Source: a bacterium (GTDB lineage: Bacteria; Patescibacteriota; Minisyncoccia; UBA6257; UBA9933). From it: a stretch of 36,768 nt of DNA. A program made the position numbers and the translations under genes. Numbering within the stretch: the stretch's first letter is position 1; every line of letters starts with the position of its first letter. Location: contig JAJYWO010000016.1 of NCBI GenBank assembly GCA_021791445.1, positions 1 to 36,768 on the forward strand. Direction: 5' to 3'. Positions 1-8,414 of this stretch are shown here, in pieces. The notes beneath the pieces are model-generated. The model did no database searches, was not told where the DNA came from, and saw nothing but the letters and a program-made list of their open reading frames with translations.

Positions 1-759
1 ATGAAAGACATTATTTGCCCCGAAGATTTTATTGACTTATACGGCTTTAAAAACGTTGAAGAAGACATTAAATATGTCAAAAAGATGGAAGATAAGTTTA
101 AGCAAGAAGAGTCTCTCGAAAAAAAAGAATTAAAAAAAATCGCCTCGGTGCTTGAAGCGGTTGTTTATGATCAAGTGGAAACCAACGATTGGCTTGGTCC
201 CGATGCGACCAGCATTAAATCATCGCGCTATGACGATATTAAAAATGGCGTTGATAATATTGTGGAATTTTATAAAGAAGAAGATTTTTCATCGTCCCAT
301 ATGGCGCTCGCGATTGATGAAACTTTTTCTTCCGATGTTAATGAAAAATTTGAACGCATTAAAAAAGAAATAAAGCAAGGCGAACTCGCGCAAATCAAAT
401 ATTTTGTCTCTGACCAATTAAATATTCGAGGCGAATTGTCTAAAATACCCCGCGTTGTTATCGGCGCCGATACAAAAATAATAAAAGAAGTTGGCGAATT
501 ATGGCTTGAAAAAAATAATAAAGATTTAGCCAAACATCCTATCCAATTTCTCATTATTGAAGAAATGCTATTGCAATTGGAAGCTTTTAAAAATTACGCT
601 CAAAAAGTAAACCAACCGGATATCGCTCTAATTTATGAAAAAACTCAAAAAATACTGCAAAAAATCCATGATGATAAAAAGGATTTAAAAAATTCACAAA
701 AATCCCTTGAAAACGACAAAGTTTATAACGCCATAATAGATAATTTAAAAAACTTCTAA
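1..759 (+). CDS. Hypothetical soluble helical protein
   Basis: I do not recognise the family. The 252-residue product is strongly charged and rich in Lys, Glu and Asp. It has no signal peptide or membrane segment and looks mostly alpha-helical, with a Lys/Glu-rich C-terminal third that could form a coiled coil (residues about 210-240). The ATG is the first base of the window, so the start cannot be tested against upstream sequence and the gene could begin earlier. It ends 2 nt before a tRNA-Thr on the opposite strand. Codon use resembles the neighbouring genes, so it is probably a native gene. Function unknown. Confidence 0.75.
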   Translation: MKDIICPEDFIDLYGFKNVEEDIKYVKKMEDKFKQEESLEKKELKKIASVLEAVVYDQVETNDWLGPDATSIKSSRYDDIKNGVDNIVEFYKEEDFSSSHMALAIDETFSSDVNEKFERIKKEIKQGELAQIKYFVSDQLNIRGELSKIPRVVIGADTKIIKEVGELWLEKNNKDLAKHPIQFLIIEEMLLQLEAFKNYAQKVNQPDIALIYEKTQKILQKIHDDKKDLKNSQKSLENDKVYNAIIDNLKNF

Positions 760-761
760 AT

Positions 762-837
762 TGGAGCCAGTGGCCGGAATCGAACCGGCGACCTTTGCTT
801 TACGAAAGCACTGCTCTGCCGACTGAGCTACACTGGC
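762..837 (-). tRNA. tRNA-Thr (CGT)
   Basis: Cloverleaf read on the minus strand: acceptor GCCAGTG pairs with CACTGGC, the T-loop is TTCGATT, and the anticodon loop TTCGTAA gives anticodon CGT. The discriminator is T and the CCA end is encoded. The top pair of the anticodon stem (27-43) is a mismatch. It lies between two convergent genes. Confidence 0.93.
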
Positions 838-872
838 ATATATTTTAGAAATTAGCAATTAGATATTAGAAA

Positions 873-3251
873 TTAGGAGCGTAAGCGACCCAATATCTCT
901 TCCTCCACTTCATAACGATTGCGGCCGTATTTAAGGCGCGAAAGTTCTTTGATTTTTCCCGCCAATTCTTTATTCCCCTTTTCCGGCGGCAAGGTTTTAA
1001 TGTTAAACGGCTTTGTTGTGGCGCCGGCCACAAGAATTTTGGCGTAAGCGTTGAAATTGTCAATATTGATTAAGTCATTCTCGCTGAATATCGGCTCAAA
1101 TTGTTTAATTAAAAATTCCGCGTCTTGCGCTCCGACTCTGAAAGCAACAATGCTTCCCACGTTGCCGAAAACCGCGTCGCGAATTTTTTCCGTCAACTGA
1201 GCGATAAATTGATGAGCAATCGTCAGATTAAGCCGATATTTTCTCGCTTCGGACAAAATTGTGGCAATAGAATCCGTGGTGAAATTCTGAAACTCATCAA
1301 TATAAAGGTTGAAGTCGCGGCGTTTTTTCTCATCCGCGATGTCCACGCGCGACAAGGCTGCCATTAAAATTTTCCCGACAACGATCATGCCGAGTAAATT
1401 GGCGTTCAAATCGCCTATTTTTCCTTTTGACAAATTCACCAGCAAAATTTTTCCTTCATCCATCAGTTGCCGAAAATTAAAAGCGGATTTTGTCTGCCCG
1501 ATAATCGGCCGCACATAATCATTGGCGATAAAATTGTTGAATTTTGAAGTGATGTACGGCGCTATATTCGCCAGCGAGCCCTCGCCTTTCACATTCGCCA
1601 CTTCTTTTTCCCAAAAATCAAGCACAACCGGATTTTTGACGCGCGCCAATTTTTTATTTCTGAATTCCGAATCCGTAAGAACGCGCGCCACTTCAATTAA
1701 AGTCGCGGGTTCTCCGCCGGCTGACGGACTTGAGTCTTCCATCAAGAGTAAAAGCGTATTTCTCATATATTGCTGGAAAACCGGACCCATCGCTTCCCCG
1801 CTTTCGGGAAAAAGCCTGTTAAAAATACTTTGCATCTCGTCAACGATAAAAGTTTTTTGCTCCGGCCGACTGAAATCGTAATCAAGCATATTCATCCCGA
1901 ACGGCCTTTGAATATCGCCCGGGTCAAAAAGCACGACATCATTAATCCTATTTTCCGGAATCCGAGTCAAAATCTCATCAATCAGCGGACCATGCGGGTC
2001 AATCACCGCCACGCCTTTGCCGGCTTTAATGTCTTCGGCAACCATATTGGTCATTAAATTTGACTTACCGGTTCCGGTCTGACCAATTATATAAACATGC
2101 CTCCGGCGGTCGTCTTCGGTAATGTAAACCGGTTTTCTTTGGCTTCTGAAAAAACTTTCTCCGATTAAAGTGCCGGATTTGGGAAGTTCCGCGGGTGGTT
2201 GAGCTTCTTTTGATTTTACCCATTTCAATCTCGGAATGTCGGTGGTGGAAGCCGGAAAATGGAAAATTGACGCCAATTCTTCGGTATTTAAAATCATCGT
2301 CTGACTGTCGTCAAATTCGCGAAAAGCGAATTGATACGCCAGTTTTTTGGAATCGCGCGGTTTAACCAGTTTTAATTCCTGCCGGCGCGGAGCGGAAAAT
2401 TGCGAATAGCCGCCGCTGATGCTTTCCAAAACCATATCCGCCTGATATTGGCTCGGCGCGGAAACCATAATGCGGACGCTTGCTTCCAAAAGCGGCTTGG
2501 AAATTTTCATTTCCAGCGCTTTTACGGCTTCATCGTCAATCACTTTGTTTTCCATTTTCTTTTCTTTGTCTTCCGGAGCCAAAGCGCTTTTAACGTCTTT
2601 CAGTTTGAAACCGACGCCTTTTGAAATATCTTCCAATTTGGCGCCTTTTTTCAAATTATTGATGTTTTGGAAAATACTTTTCTTGGCGGATTTGCCGGCC
2701 GGTCTGACTAAAATTTGAATTCCCGCTCCCTCGCCCACTTCATTTATTTTTGACAACCCGCTCAAAATCGGACTAAAAGTGTCAATATTCGCTTCAACAT
2801 AAGAACGCAGCGGCAAAACATAAGAAGTTTTTTGTTTTAAATAAATTCCTTGGTTCACTCCGGCCGGATTGAATATGTTATACTCTTCCGCCGGTTCAAC
2901 CTGCGCGTCTTTCCACAAACCTTCAATCTGCCTGCTTACAAAATCAATTGATTCATTCGGCACGGCAATATAAAAATGAATTTCCTCGCCAATATGATGC
3001 ACCGCCGCCTCAAAACAAAACGGAGATTTCAATCCGGCCAAAATTCCAAAAAGCTGGGCGGAAAGATTTATTTCGTCTTTGAAATCGCCCTGCTGTTCGC
3101 CGGATTTTTCTTTTTTCGGCAACCGCACCGAAAGCAGTTTCAAGCCAAGCGCGTCTTTCAATCTTTTTTTGCGCAAACTCCTGAAAACAAAAAAGAACGC
3201 GGCGTAAACGGCAACAATGATAAAAATTGAAATTAGATAAATAAAAAACAT
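873..3251 (-). CDS. Membrane-anchored VirD4/HerA-type ATPase
   Basis: A 792-residue protein with one N-terminal membrane segment (residues about 3-25), a long middle region without recognisable motifs, and a C-terminal P-loop ATPase. Walker A GQTGTGKSN is near residue 388, followed by the DPHG motif. Walker B LYIDEFQNF is near residue 649. The arrangement resembles the DUF87/HerA/FtsK superfamily and conjugation coupling proteins (VirD4/TraG). Such proteins pump DNA or protein through membrane channels. No relaxase or other type IV secretion gene is visible here, so a role in conjugation is not supported by context. It is co-directional with the 136-aa gene upstream, with 1 nt between them, so the two probably form an operon. 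Confident on ATPase class, unsure of substrate. Confidence 0.85.
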   Translation of the reverse strand: MFFIYLISIFIIVAVYAAFFFVFRSLRKKRLKDALGLKLLSVRLPKKEKSGEQQGDFKDEINLSAQLFGILAGLKSPFCFEAAVHHIGEEIHFYIAVPNESIDFVSRQIEGLWKDAQVEPAEEYNIFNPAGVNQGIYLKQKTSYVLPLRSYVEANIDTFSPILSGLSKINEVGEGAGIQILVRPAGKSAKKSIFQNINNLKKGAKLEDISKGVGFKLKDVKSALAPEDKEKKMENKVIDDEAVKALEMKISKPLLEASVRIMVSAPSQYQADMVLESISGGYSQFSAPRRQELKLVKPRDSKKLAYQFAFREFDDSQTMILNTEELASIFHFPASTTDIPRLKWVKSKEAQPPAELPKSGTLIGESFFRSQRKPVYITEDDRRRHVYIIGQTGTGKSNLMTNMVAEDIKAGKGVAVIDPHGPLIDEILTRIPENRINDVVLFDPGDIQRPFGMNMLDYDFSRPEQKTFIVDEMQSIFNRLFPESGEAMGPVFQQYMRNTLLLLMEDSSPSAGGEPATLIEVARVLTDSEFRNKKLARVKNPVVLDFWEKEVANVKGEGSLANIAPYITSKFNNFIANDYVRPIIGQTKSAFNFRQLMDEGKILLVNLSKGKIGDLNANLLGMIVVGKILMAALSRVDIADEKKRRDFNLYIDEFQNFTTDSIATILSEARKYRLNLTIAHQFIAQLTEKIRDAVFGNVGSIVAFRVGAQDAEFLIKQFEPIFSENDLINIDNFNAYAKILVAGATTKPFNIKTLPPEKGNKELAGKIKELSRLKYGRNRYEVEEEILGRLRS

Positions 3252-3252
3252 T

Positions 3253-3663
3253 TTACAAAATCCCTTTTTGTTTCAATACGCCGTGTAATTTGTCCGTCAG
3301 GGCGTCGTGAAAAGCGTCCAAAACAAAAGCGTTTGTTTTCCCCGCGGCTTTGACGGCTTTTTCAATCCCCTGATGCAAAGTCAAATCAACAAGCTCCTCA
3401 ACTTGAAGTTTCACATCCGCGGAAGAATCTTGAAGATAGTCGGGCAGAACATTCGATTGCGCCGGCGACGGCTGGTTTGCCGCGGCCTGCGACTGAACAA
3501 CCGCCTGCTTAATTATCGGATGTAAAGTTTGTTTGACTAATTCCCTATCGGGCAAATCTTTGTGTTCCAATAAACTCCGCTTCTCGGCGATTTCCTTGCT
3601 TAATCTTTCAATATCCGCTTCCAAAACTTTATGCTCTATATTTTGAGAATTTAATTCAGACAT
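3253..3663 (-). CDS. Small coiled-coil protein, ATPase partner
   Basis: The 136-residue product has no recognised domain. Residues about 5-35 are predicted coiled coil (Leu/Ile/Glu/Lys heptads), residues 55-72 are a Gln/Ala/Pro-rich linker, and the C-terminal half is amphipathic helix ending near the stop. There is no signal peptide. It is the first gene of a two-gene unit with the VirD4-like ATPase, separated by 1 nt, so an accessory or adaptor role for that ATPase is a reasonable inference. No SD precedes the ATG. The start lies 14 nt from the divergent glycosyltransferase start, whose -35 box lies inside this coding region. Confidence 0.75.
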   Translation of the reverse strand: MSELNSQNIEHKVLEADIERLSKEIAEKRSLLEHKDLPDRELVKQTLHPIIKQAVVQSQAAANQPSPAQSNVLPDYLQDSSADVKLQVEELVDLTLHQGIEKAVKAAGKTNAFVLDAFHDALTDKLHGVLKQKGIL

Positions 3664-3671
3664 GGTAAAAT
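3643..3671 (+). promoter_or_regulatory. Sigma-70 promoter, leaderless start for GT39
   Basis: TTGAGA (3643-3648), a 17-nt spacer, then TAAAAT (3666-3671) preceded by an extended TGG. Only 6 nt separate the -10 box from the ATG at 3678, so transcription should begin at or within a base or two of the start codon. The -35 lies inside the divergent gene. Confidence 0.6.
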
Positions 3672-3677
3672 AAATTT

Positions 3678-5357
3678 ATGAAAAAATTCTTTTCCAAAAA
3701 CCTTACTACTAACTGCTTACTGCTTACTGCTATTATAATAATAGCCGCTTTTTTACGCCTTTACAATATAACCGGATTGCCGCCCGGACTTTATCCGGAT
3801 GAAGCAATGAACGGCAATAACGCGCTGGAAGCTATTTCAACGGACAATTTTAAAGTTTTTTATCCGGAAAATAACGGCCGCGAAGGCTTGTTTATAAATA
3901 TTCAGGCCATATCAATCGCCTTATTCGGCAATTTCCCGTGGGCGCTGCGAATTGTGAGCGCGTTTTTCGGAATTTTAACAGTATTGGGAATTTATTTTTT
4001 AACAAAAGAGTTATTCGCCGGTCGCCTATTTCCTACCGGAACCGGCCGTCCGCTCGCTCCAGCGGCGAGCGGCGGCCTTGACTCTCGCTCCAATGGTCCC
4101 GCCTTCGGCGGGAACCAAGCCCATTGGAGCTCCGAGACATTCCGCACGGAAACAGACGGCCGGCTCTTTTATGTTGAAAGCATATCTTTATTAGCCGCCT
4201 TTCTAACCGCAACTTCATTTTGGCACATCAATTTTTCTCGCATTGGTTTTCGCGCGATAATGGCGCCATTCTTTCTGACTTGGGCAATTTATTTTTTATT
4301 AAAATCCTTAAATTCAACATTAACGACGTCCGACGTCGTTAATGTTCTAAAAGCTAAAAGCCCTGGCCGGACAAGCTATAAGCTAAAAGCTATTTTAGGA
4401 GGAATTTTTTACGGTTTAGGATTTCATTCTTATATAGCCTATCGCGCCACTCCGCTTTTGATTTTAATAATCATCGCTCTATATTGGTTTAAAAATCGCG
4501 GTTGGCAAATACGCAAAAAGCTTTTACTTTCTACTTTATACTTTATACTTTTCACCATTATCGTCGCCGCTCCTCTGGGATTATATTTTTTGAAAAATCC
4601 CCAAGATTTTATGGGCCGAACAACCCAAGTTTCGATTTTTAATTCACCAACTCCGCTGAAAGATTTGGGGGGGAATATCTTAAAAACCGCGGGAATGTTT
4701 AATTTCAGCGGCGATTATAATTGGCGGCACAATTACGCCGGCAAACCGCTGCTATTTTGGCCGGTGGGAATACTTTTTATTATCGGCGTCATAATGTCAA
4801 TCCGCCGCTTATCTTCTGAAAGCATAATTTTATTCAGCTGGCTAATCATCGCCGCTCTGCCTATTGTTGTTTCCAATGAGGGCCTGCCGCACGCCTTGCG
4901 CGCGATTATTATGATTCCGCCGATATTTATTTTGGCGGGATTCGGCGGAATTTATATTTATGAAAAGATAAAAAACACTGCTCTCATCAATGAGAGCAGT
5001 GTAAGAATAAAATTTCTGCGCTTGGCTACGGCGGTTTTTTTGATAATTTTGATTATCCAAGGATACAAATCTTATTTTATTGACTGGGGGAAAAATCCCA
5101 ATGTCCAAGGCGCGTTTGCGTCGGATTATGTCCAAATCGGCCGTGAATTAAACGCTTTACCGAAAGAATTGCCAAAATATGTAATTGTGGAAGCCGGCGG
5201 CGTTAATGTGCGCGACATTCCTATGCCGACGCAAACCGTAATGTTTATCACCGACACTTTTACGCCGGAAAAACAAAAAGAAAAAAATATATTTTACGTT
5301 TTACCGAATGAAAAAAATAATATTCCAATAAATAGCTATACGATTTCACTTCACTGA
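3678..5357 (+). CDS. GT39-like membrane glycosyltransferase
   Basis: A 559-residue polytopic membrane protein of the ArnT/PMT (GT39) type, which transfers sugars from polyprenyl-phosphate donors to extracytoplasmic acceptors. The first loop holds the signature LPPGLYPDEAMNGNNALEAI, with the acidic pair DE expected at the catalytic site. About ten hydrophobic segments follow (for example residues 13-30, 75-110, 165-215). TSFWHINFSRIGFRAI matches the family's second conserved loop. Three DNA palindromes are translated in-frame in hydrophilic loops (4042-4163, 4316-4346, 4975-5002). The first adds roughly 40 polar residues rich in Gly, Pro and Ser between two membrane segments where relatives have a short loop. 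The 3' end overlaps the convergent Cys-repeat gene by 7 nt. The acceptor is unknown. Confidence 0.85.
   Translation: MKKFFSKNLTTNCLLLTAIIIIAAFLRLYNITGLPPGLYPDEAMNGNNALEAISTDNFKVFYPENNGREGLFINIQAISIALFGNFPWALRIVSAFFGILTVLGIYFLTKELFAGRLFPTGTGRPLAPAASGGLDSRSNGPAFGGNQAHWSSETFRTETDGRLFYVESISLLAAFLTATSFWHINFSRIGFRAIMAPFFLTWAIYFLLKSLNSTLTTSDVVNVLKAKSPGRTSYKLKAILGGIFYGLGFHSYIAYRATPLLILIIIALYWFKNRGWQIRKKLLLSTLYFILFTIIVAAPLGLYFLKNPQDFMGRTTQVSIFNSPTPLKDLGGNILKTAGMFNFSGDYNWRHNYAGKPLLFWPVGILFIIGVIMSIRRLSSESIILFSWLIIAALPIVVSNEGLPHALRAIIMIPPIFILAGFGGIYIYEKIKNTALINESSVRIKFLRLATAVFLIILIIQGYKSYFIDWGKNPNVQGAFASDYVQIGRELNALPKELPKYVIVEAGGVNVRDIPMPTQTVMFITDTFTPEKQKEKNIFYVLPNEKNNIPINSYTISLH
4042..4163. repeat. Nested palindromic element inside GT39 gene
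   Basis: Three nested or adjacent inverted repeats: outer CCGGCCGTC (4042-4050) with GACGGCCGG (4155-4163); CCGCTCGC (4050-4057) with GCGAGCGG (4065-4072); and GCTCCAATGG (4087-4096) with CCATTGGAGC (4121-4130), enclosing TCCCGCC-TTC-GGCGGGA. It is visibly GC-richer than the surrounding gene and is translated in-frame. Confidence 0.7.
4316..4346. repeat. Palindrome, 14-bp stem, in GT39 gene
   Basis: AACATTAACGACGT and ACGTCGTTAATGTT flank a 3-nt loop (CCG). The core TAACGACGTCCGACG recurs in ychF at 7685-7705. Both copies are translated as LT(T/A)SDVV. Confidence 0.8.
4975..5002. repeat. Palindrome, 13-bp stem, in GT39 gene
   Basis: ACACTGCTCTCAT and ATGAGAGCAGTGT are perfect inverted repeats separated by 2 nt. 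They are translated in-frame in a hydrophilic loop between membrane segments. Confidence 0.8.
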
Positions 5358-7036
5358 GATGACGGGGGCGCAAATTCTCCGGTTGGATATTGCATTTGTC
5401 CTTGTGGCGGCATTTGATAATCTTGCGGCAAATAATTCTGCGGCGCTTGCCGTATTATCTGCTGCTGCATTATTTGTTGAATCATTTCCGGATTCGGAAT
5501 AATTCCCTGCGGCGTTATTCCTTCGGGAATTTTTATTCCCTCGGGCAGTTGTATTCCTTCCGGCATTAATTTTTGCAATATTTCTTTATTTAACATTTCT
5601 CCCTGAAAAAATGGCTGCGCTTCCTGAGGTTGAAACGGCATTGGTTGATTTTGCGGCATTTGCTGATTTTGCGGAATGCCGCATTCTTCCCGATGCTCAA
5701 TGCAATATTTTTGGCATTCTTCCGGAGAAGAACAACCTCCCGGACCTCGAAATTCACCCTGCGGCGGCATTATTTGTCCTTGCGGCCCTTCGCCAGGACC
5801 GCCAGGCATTCTTGGCGCGCCTTCTGGCGGTTTTGGCATAAATTGTTCAAAACAATTTTTCATTTGTTCGCCAATTTGCGGTCCCGGAGTCAATGTTCCT
5901 TCTCTAATCTTTTCTATAATTTCCGTTCCTATTGACGACTCTAAACAACTTTTTACTTCCGGCGGCGCCATATCGAAACCCTCTTTCATTTTCTCCATTC
6001 CCTGCTTCATATTTTTAATTTCTTCCGCCGGAATCAACCCGTGCTCCTTGGCAAAATTAAAACAAATTTCTTGGTTGTCCGAATTATTACAAAACGCCTC
6101 GCATTGCTCTTTCCCCTTGCAATCGCCAGGTCCCTTGCCGCCGGTTTTTCTAAACATTTCCGCTTCTTCCGGCTTCATAAAACCGGCTTTAATGGCGAAA
6201 TTGGCGCATTCTTCCGCATGCGATTCATCGGCGCAATACGCTTCGCACTGTTCTTTGCCTCTGCAGCCTCCGGGCATTTCACCTTTCAGCATCAAAGGCA
6301 TTATTTTACGCGCGTTTTCCGCTTCTTCAGGAGGAATAAATCCGGCGGCCACGGCAAAATTCAAACATTCTTCCATATGTTCCGTTTGAGAACAATAAGC
6401 GTCGCACTGTTTTTTGCCGCGGCAATTTCCCGGCGGTTTAATGCCGGATTTCATCGCTTGCGCCGCTTTTTTGGCCTCAGTTAATTCTTCCGGAGGAATA
6501 AATCCGGCTTTTTCGGCGAAAGCAAGGCATTCTTCCATATGCTCCGGATTATCGCAATACGTTTCACAATCGCTTTTTCTCTTGCATCCACCCGGAAGCT
6601 GCGCGCCTTCTTTCAGCGCCTTGGCAACTTTTTTCGCTTCTTCCAATTCATCGGAAGAAATTAAATCGTTTTTCTCGGCAAACGCCAGACATTCGTCAAT
6701 ATGAGCATTATCGTCACAATACGCCTCGCATTCGTTTTTCCCCTGACATCCGCCCGGCCCTTCGTCTATTCTGGCAAATTGCTTGGCTTGCTTGACTTCT
6801 TCTTTGGAAATTAAATCATGCTGTTCGGCGAAATTAATGCAAGGAATCATATTATCTTTCACTTCGCAGAAATTTCGGCAAGCGATTTCATCTTTGCAAT
6901 TTCCCAATTCTTTTACCGGATAAGAAATATTTTCTATCTGCGCCTGAACGATTATCAAAGAACTGACAAAAATCCCCAAGCCGACAATAATCGCGAGAAG
7001 AAAAAATTTTTTATATTTTCGCGTTTTTGTAATCAT
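5351..7036 (-). CDS. Secreted cysteine-repeat protein
   Basis: A 561-residue protein with a hydrophobic N-terminal segment (residues about 9-32) ending in AQ, a likely signal peptide or membrane anchor. Six tandem modules of about 45-50 residues follow, each with the pattern C-x5-C-x3-C-x8-C and a core such as GGCxGKxECEAYC...EECLAFAEK. A seventh, partial module (GGCSSPEECQKYC) lies near residue 425. The tail is very rich in Pro, Gln and Met. The four cysteines per module suggest disulfide-stabilised extracellular repeats. Metal binding is a weaker alternative. I know no function. The preceding gene on this strand (NPF-repeat membrane protein) ends 10 nt upstream, so the two probably form an operon. 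Codon bias matches neighbours. Confidence 0.8.
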   Translation of the reverse strand: MITKTRKYKKFFLLAIIVGLGIFVSSLIIVQAQIENISYPVKELGNCKDEIACRNFCEVKDNMIPCINFAEQHDLISKEEVKQAKQFARIDEGPGGCQGKNECEAYCDDNAHIDECLAFAEKNDLISSDELEEAKKVAKALKEGAQLPGGCKRKSDCETYCDNPEHMEECLAFAEKAGFIPPEELTEAKKAAQAMKSGIKPPGNCRGKKQCDAYCSQTEHMEECLNFAVAAGFIPPEEAENARKIMPLMLKGEMPGGCRGKEQCEAYCADESHAEECANFAIKAGFMKPEEAEMFRKTGGKGPGDCKGKEQCEAFCNNSDNQEICFNFAKEHGLIPAEEIKNMKQGMEKMKEGFDMAPPEVKSCLESSIGTEIIEKIREGTLTPGPQIGEQMKNCFEQFMPKPPEGAPRMPGGPGEGPQGQIMPPQGEFRGPGGCSSPEECQKYCIEHREECGIPQNQQMPQNQPMPFQPQEAQPFFQGEMLNKEILQKLMPEGIQLPEGIKIPEGITPQGIIPNPEMIQQIMQQQIIRQAPQNYLPQDYQMPPQGQMQYPTGEFAPPSSQ

Positions 7037-7046
7037 TTATGATAAA

Positions 7047-7337
7047 TTATCCCCCAAAAGGATTTTTATAAACGTCTTTAAATGGATTCGTTTTCGCTTC
7101 TTCAAAAGGATTGGTTTTCGCTTCAAAAGGATTAGTTTCGGGTATTTTTTCCGCGGGATTTTGTATTTGTTCGTAAATTTGTCCGCCCAAGGTTTGCGGT
7201 TGTTCCGTTGCCGGCGCTTTTTGATAATATTTTTTATAAATAAAAAAACCGCCAATAATCAAAACAGCGGCAATAATGATTGTTATAATTGCCAACAACG
7301 TTTTTTTGCTTTTTATCGGCTGAACAATTTGTTCCAT
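7047..7337 (-). CDS. Small membrane protein with NPF repeats
   Basis: A 96-residue protein: a short basic N-terminus, one membrane helix (residues about 13-34, LLAIITIIIAAVLIIGGFFIY), then a hydrophilic extracytoplasmic tail. The tail ends in four near-identical short units containing the tripeptide NPF (TNPFEA, TNPFEE, TNPFKD, KNPFGG). No family is recognised. It begins 51 nt after the ychF stop, has its own extended -10 box, and precedes the secreted Cys-repeat gene by 10 nt. The repeats could be a docking motif for an envelope partner, but that is conjecture. Confidence 0.75.
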   Translation of the reverse strand: MEQIVQPIKSKKTLLAIITIIIAAVLIIGGFFIYKKYYQKAPATEQPQTLGGQIYEQIQNPAEKIPETNPFEAKTNPFEEAKTNPFKDVYKNPFGG

Positions 7338-7349
7338 TTGTTCATATTC

Positions 7350-7358
7350 ATTATAACA
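7350..7358 (-). promoter_or_regulatory. Extended -10 box (TGTTATAAT)
   Basis: A consensus TATAAT with the upstream TG extension lies 12 nt before the ATG of the NPF-repeat gene. The implied 5' UTR is only about 5 nt and has no SD. I see no good -35, which is usual for extended -10 promoters. Confidence 0.55.
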
Positions 7359-7388
7359 CGCTTTTTTAATTCCACCTGTGGAAAACTT

Positions 7389-8411
7389 TTATCCGTGCCT
7401 GATTACCATCGTATCCCCGTCTTGCGCCACATAATCTTTTCCTTCCAAACGGAGCCAGCCTTTTTGTTTGGCTTGGGCCCAACCGCCGGCCTCTAATAAT
7501 TTCTCGCAATTTATCGTTTCCGCGCGAATGAATTTTTTCTCAAAATCAGTGTGAATTTCTCCGGCTGCCTGCGGCGCCTTACTCCCTTTTCTTATTGTCC
7601 AAGCTCGCGTTTCGTCCTCGCCGGTCGTAAAAAAACTCATAAGCCCGAGGATTTCATAAGCTTTTTTGATTAATTCTCCAATCATAACGACGTCCGACGC
7701 CGTTAAATCCATAATTAAATAATCGATGTTCAAAGATTTTATTTTATTTTTCAGCTCCCCGCTCACATCGCTTTCTTTTCCGTTTAATAAATAAATCTGC
7801 GGTTTGGCTGTTAATAAATTAAGCTCGCTTATTCCACTATTCGCGCGAATTAAAGATAAAAGATTTTCCGATAAAGCGAGAATATTTCCTTTTCCAAGCC
7901 ACTGTTTAATTTCGTTAAGTTCGTTAAAAAGTTTAACCGCGTCTTTATTGCCGCTTCGCGATTCCGATTCCGCTTTCCCTAATCTTTTTTCAACTGTTTC
8001 CAAATCTTTTAAAACAAGTTCCGTATTGATAATTTCCAAATCGCGCAAAGGGTCAACTTTTTCTTCAACATGAATAATCTCCGCGTTTTCAAAAACGCGA
8101 ATCACTTCTATAATGGCGTCCACCTCGCGGATATGGCTTAAAAATTGATTTCCCAAACCCTCGCCTTTATACGCGCCTTTTACCAATCCCGCAATGTCGT
8201 AAAATTCCACAACCGCCGGAATGATTTTTTTTGATTTGCTCATTTTCGCCAATTTTTGCAAGCGCTCGTCGGGAACGGCAACCACGCCCACATTCGGGTC
8301 AATGGTGGCGAAAGGATAATTGGCGATATTAATCTCCTGTTTGGTGAGAATTTTAAAAAGCGTGGATTTACCGACATTTGGTAACCCCACTATTCCGATT
8401 GATAATTTCAT
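7389..8411 (-). CDS. ychF: YchF/Ola1-family ATPase
   Basis: A 340-residue Obg-related P-loop protein. Walker A GLPNVGKS spans residues 9-16. The C-terminal TGS domain ends in DYVAQDGDTMVIRHG, typical of YchF. The family binds ribosomes and prefers ATP over GTP. The protein is slightly shorter than the usual 360 or so residues. A palindrome shared with the GT39 gene (TAACGACG-TCC-GACGCCGTTA) is translated within it as LTASDVV. The start is ATG with no SD. A 20-codon sequence resembling a duplicated copy of its first nine codons sits immediately upstream (8415-8477). Confidence 0.95.
   Translation of the reverse strand: MKLSIGIVGLPNVGKSTLFKILTKQEINIANYPFATIDPNVGVVAVPDERLQKLAKMSKSKKIIPAVVEFYDIAGLVKGAYKGEGLGNQFLSHIREVDAIIEVIRVFENAEIIHVEEKVDPLRDLEIINTELVLKDLETVEKRLGKAESESRSGNKDAVKLFNELNEIKQWLGKGNILALSENLLSLIRANSGISELNLLTAKPQIYLLNGKESDVSGELKNKIKSLNIDYLIMDLTASDVVMIGELIKKAYEILGLMSFFTTGEDETRAWTIRKGSKAPQAAGEIHTDFEKKFIRAETINCEKLLEAGGWAQAKQKGWLRLEGKDYVAQDGDTMVIRHG
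7685..7705. repeat. Palindrome in ychF shared with GT39 gene
   Basis: TAACGACGTCC then GACGCCGTTA: nearly the same 21-nt palindrome as in 4316-4346, with one mismatch in the stem. It is in-frame and encodes LTASDVV. Confidence 0.7.
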
Positions 8412-8414
8412 AAT

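Noticed and set aside
873-3251. Conjugation module
   Set aside because: Only a VirD4/HerA-like ATPase is present; no relaxase, VirB-type channel gene or oriT was seen.
5611-6704. Several long plus-strand frames opposite the Cys-repeat gene
   Set aside because: Antisense shadows of a repetitive Cys/Pro/Glu-coding gene; no promoter, SD or family signature.
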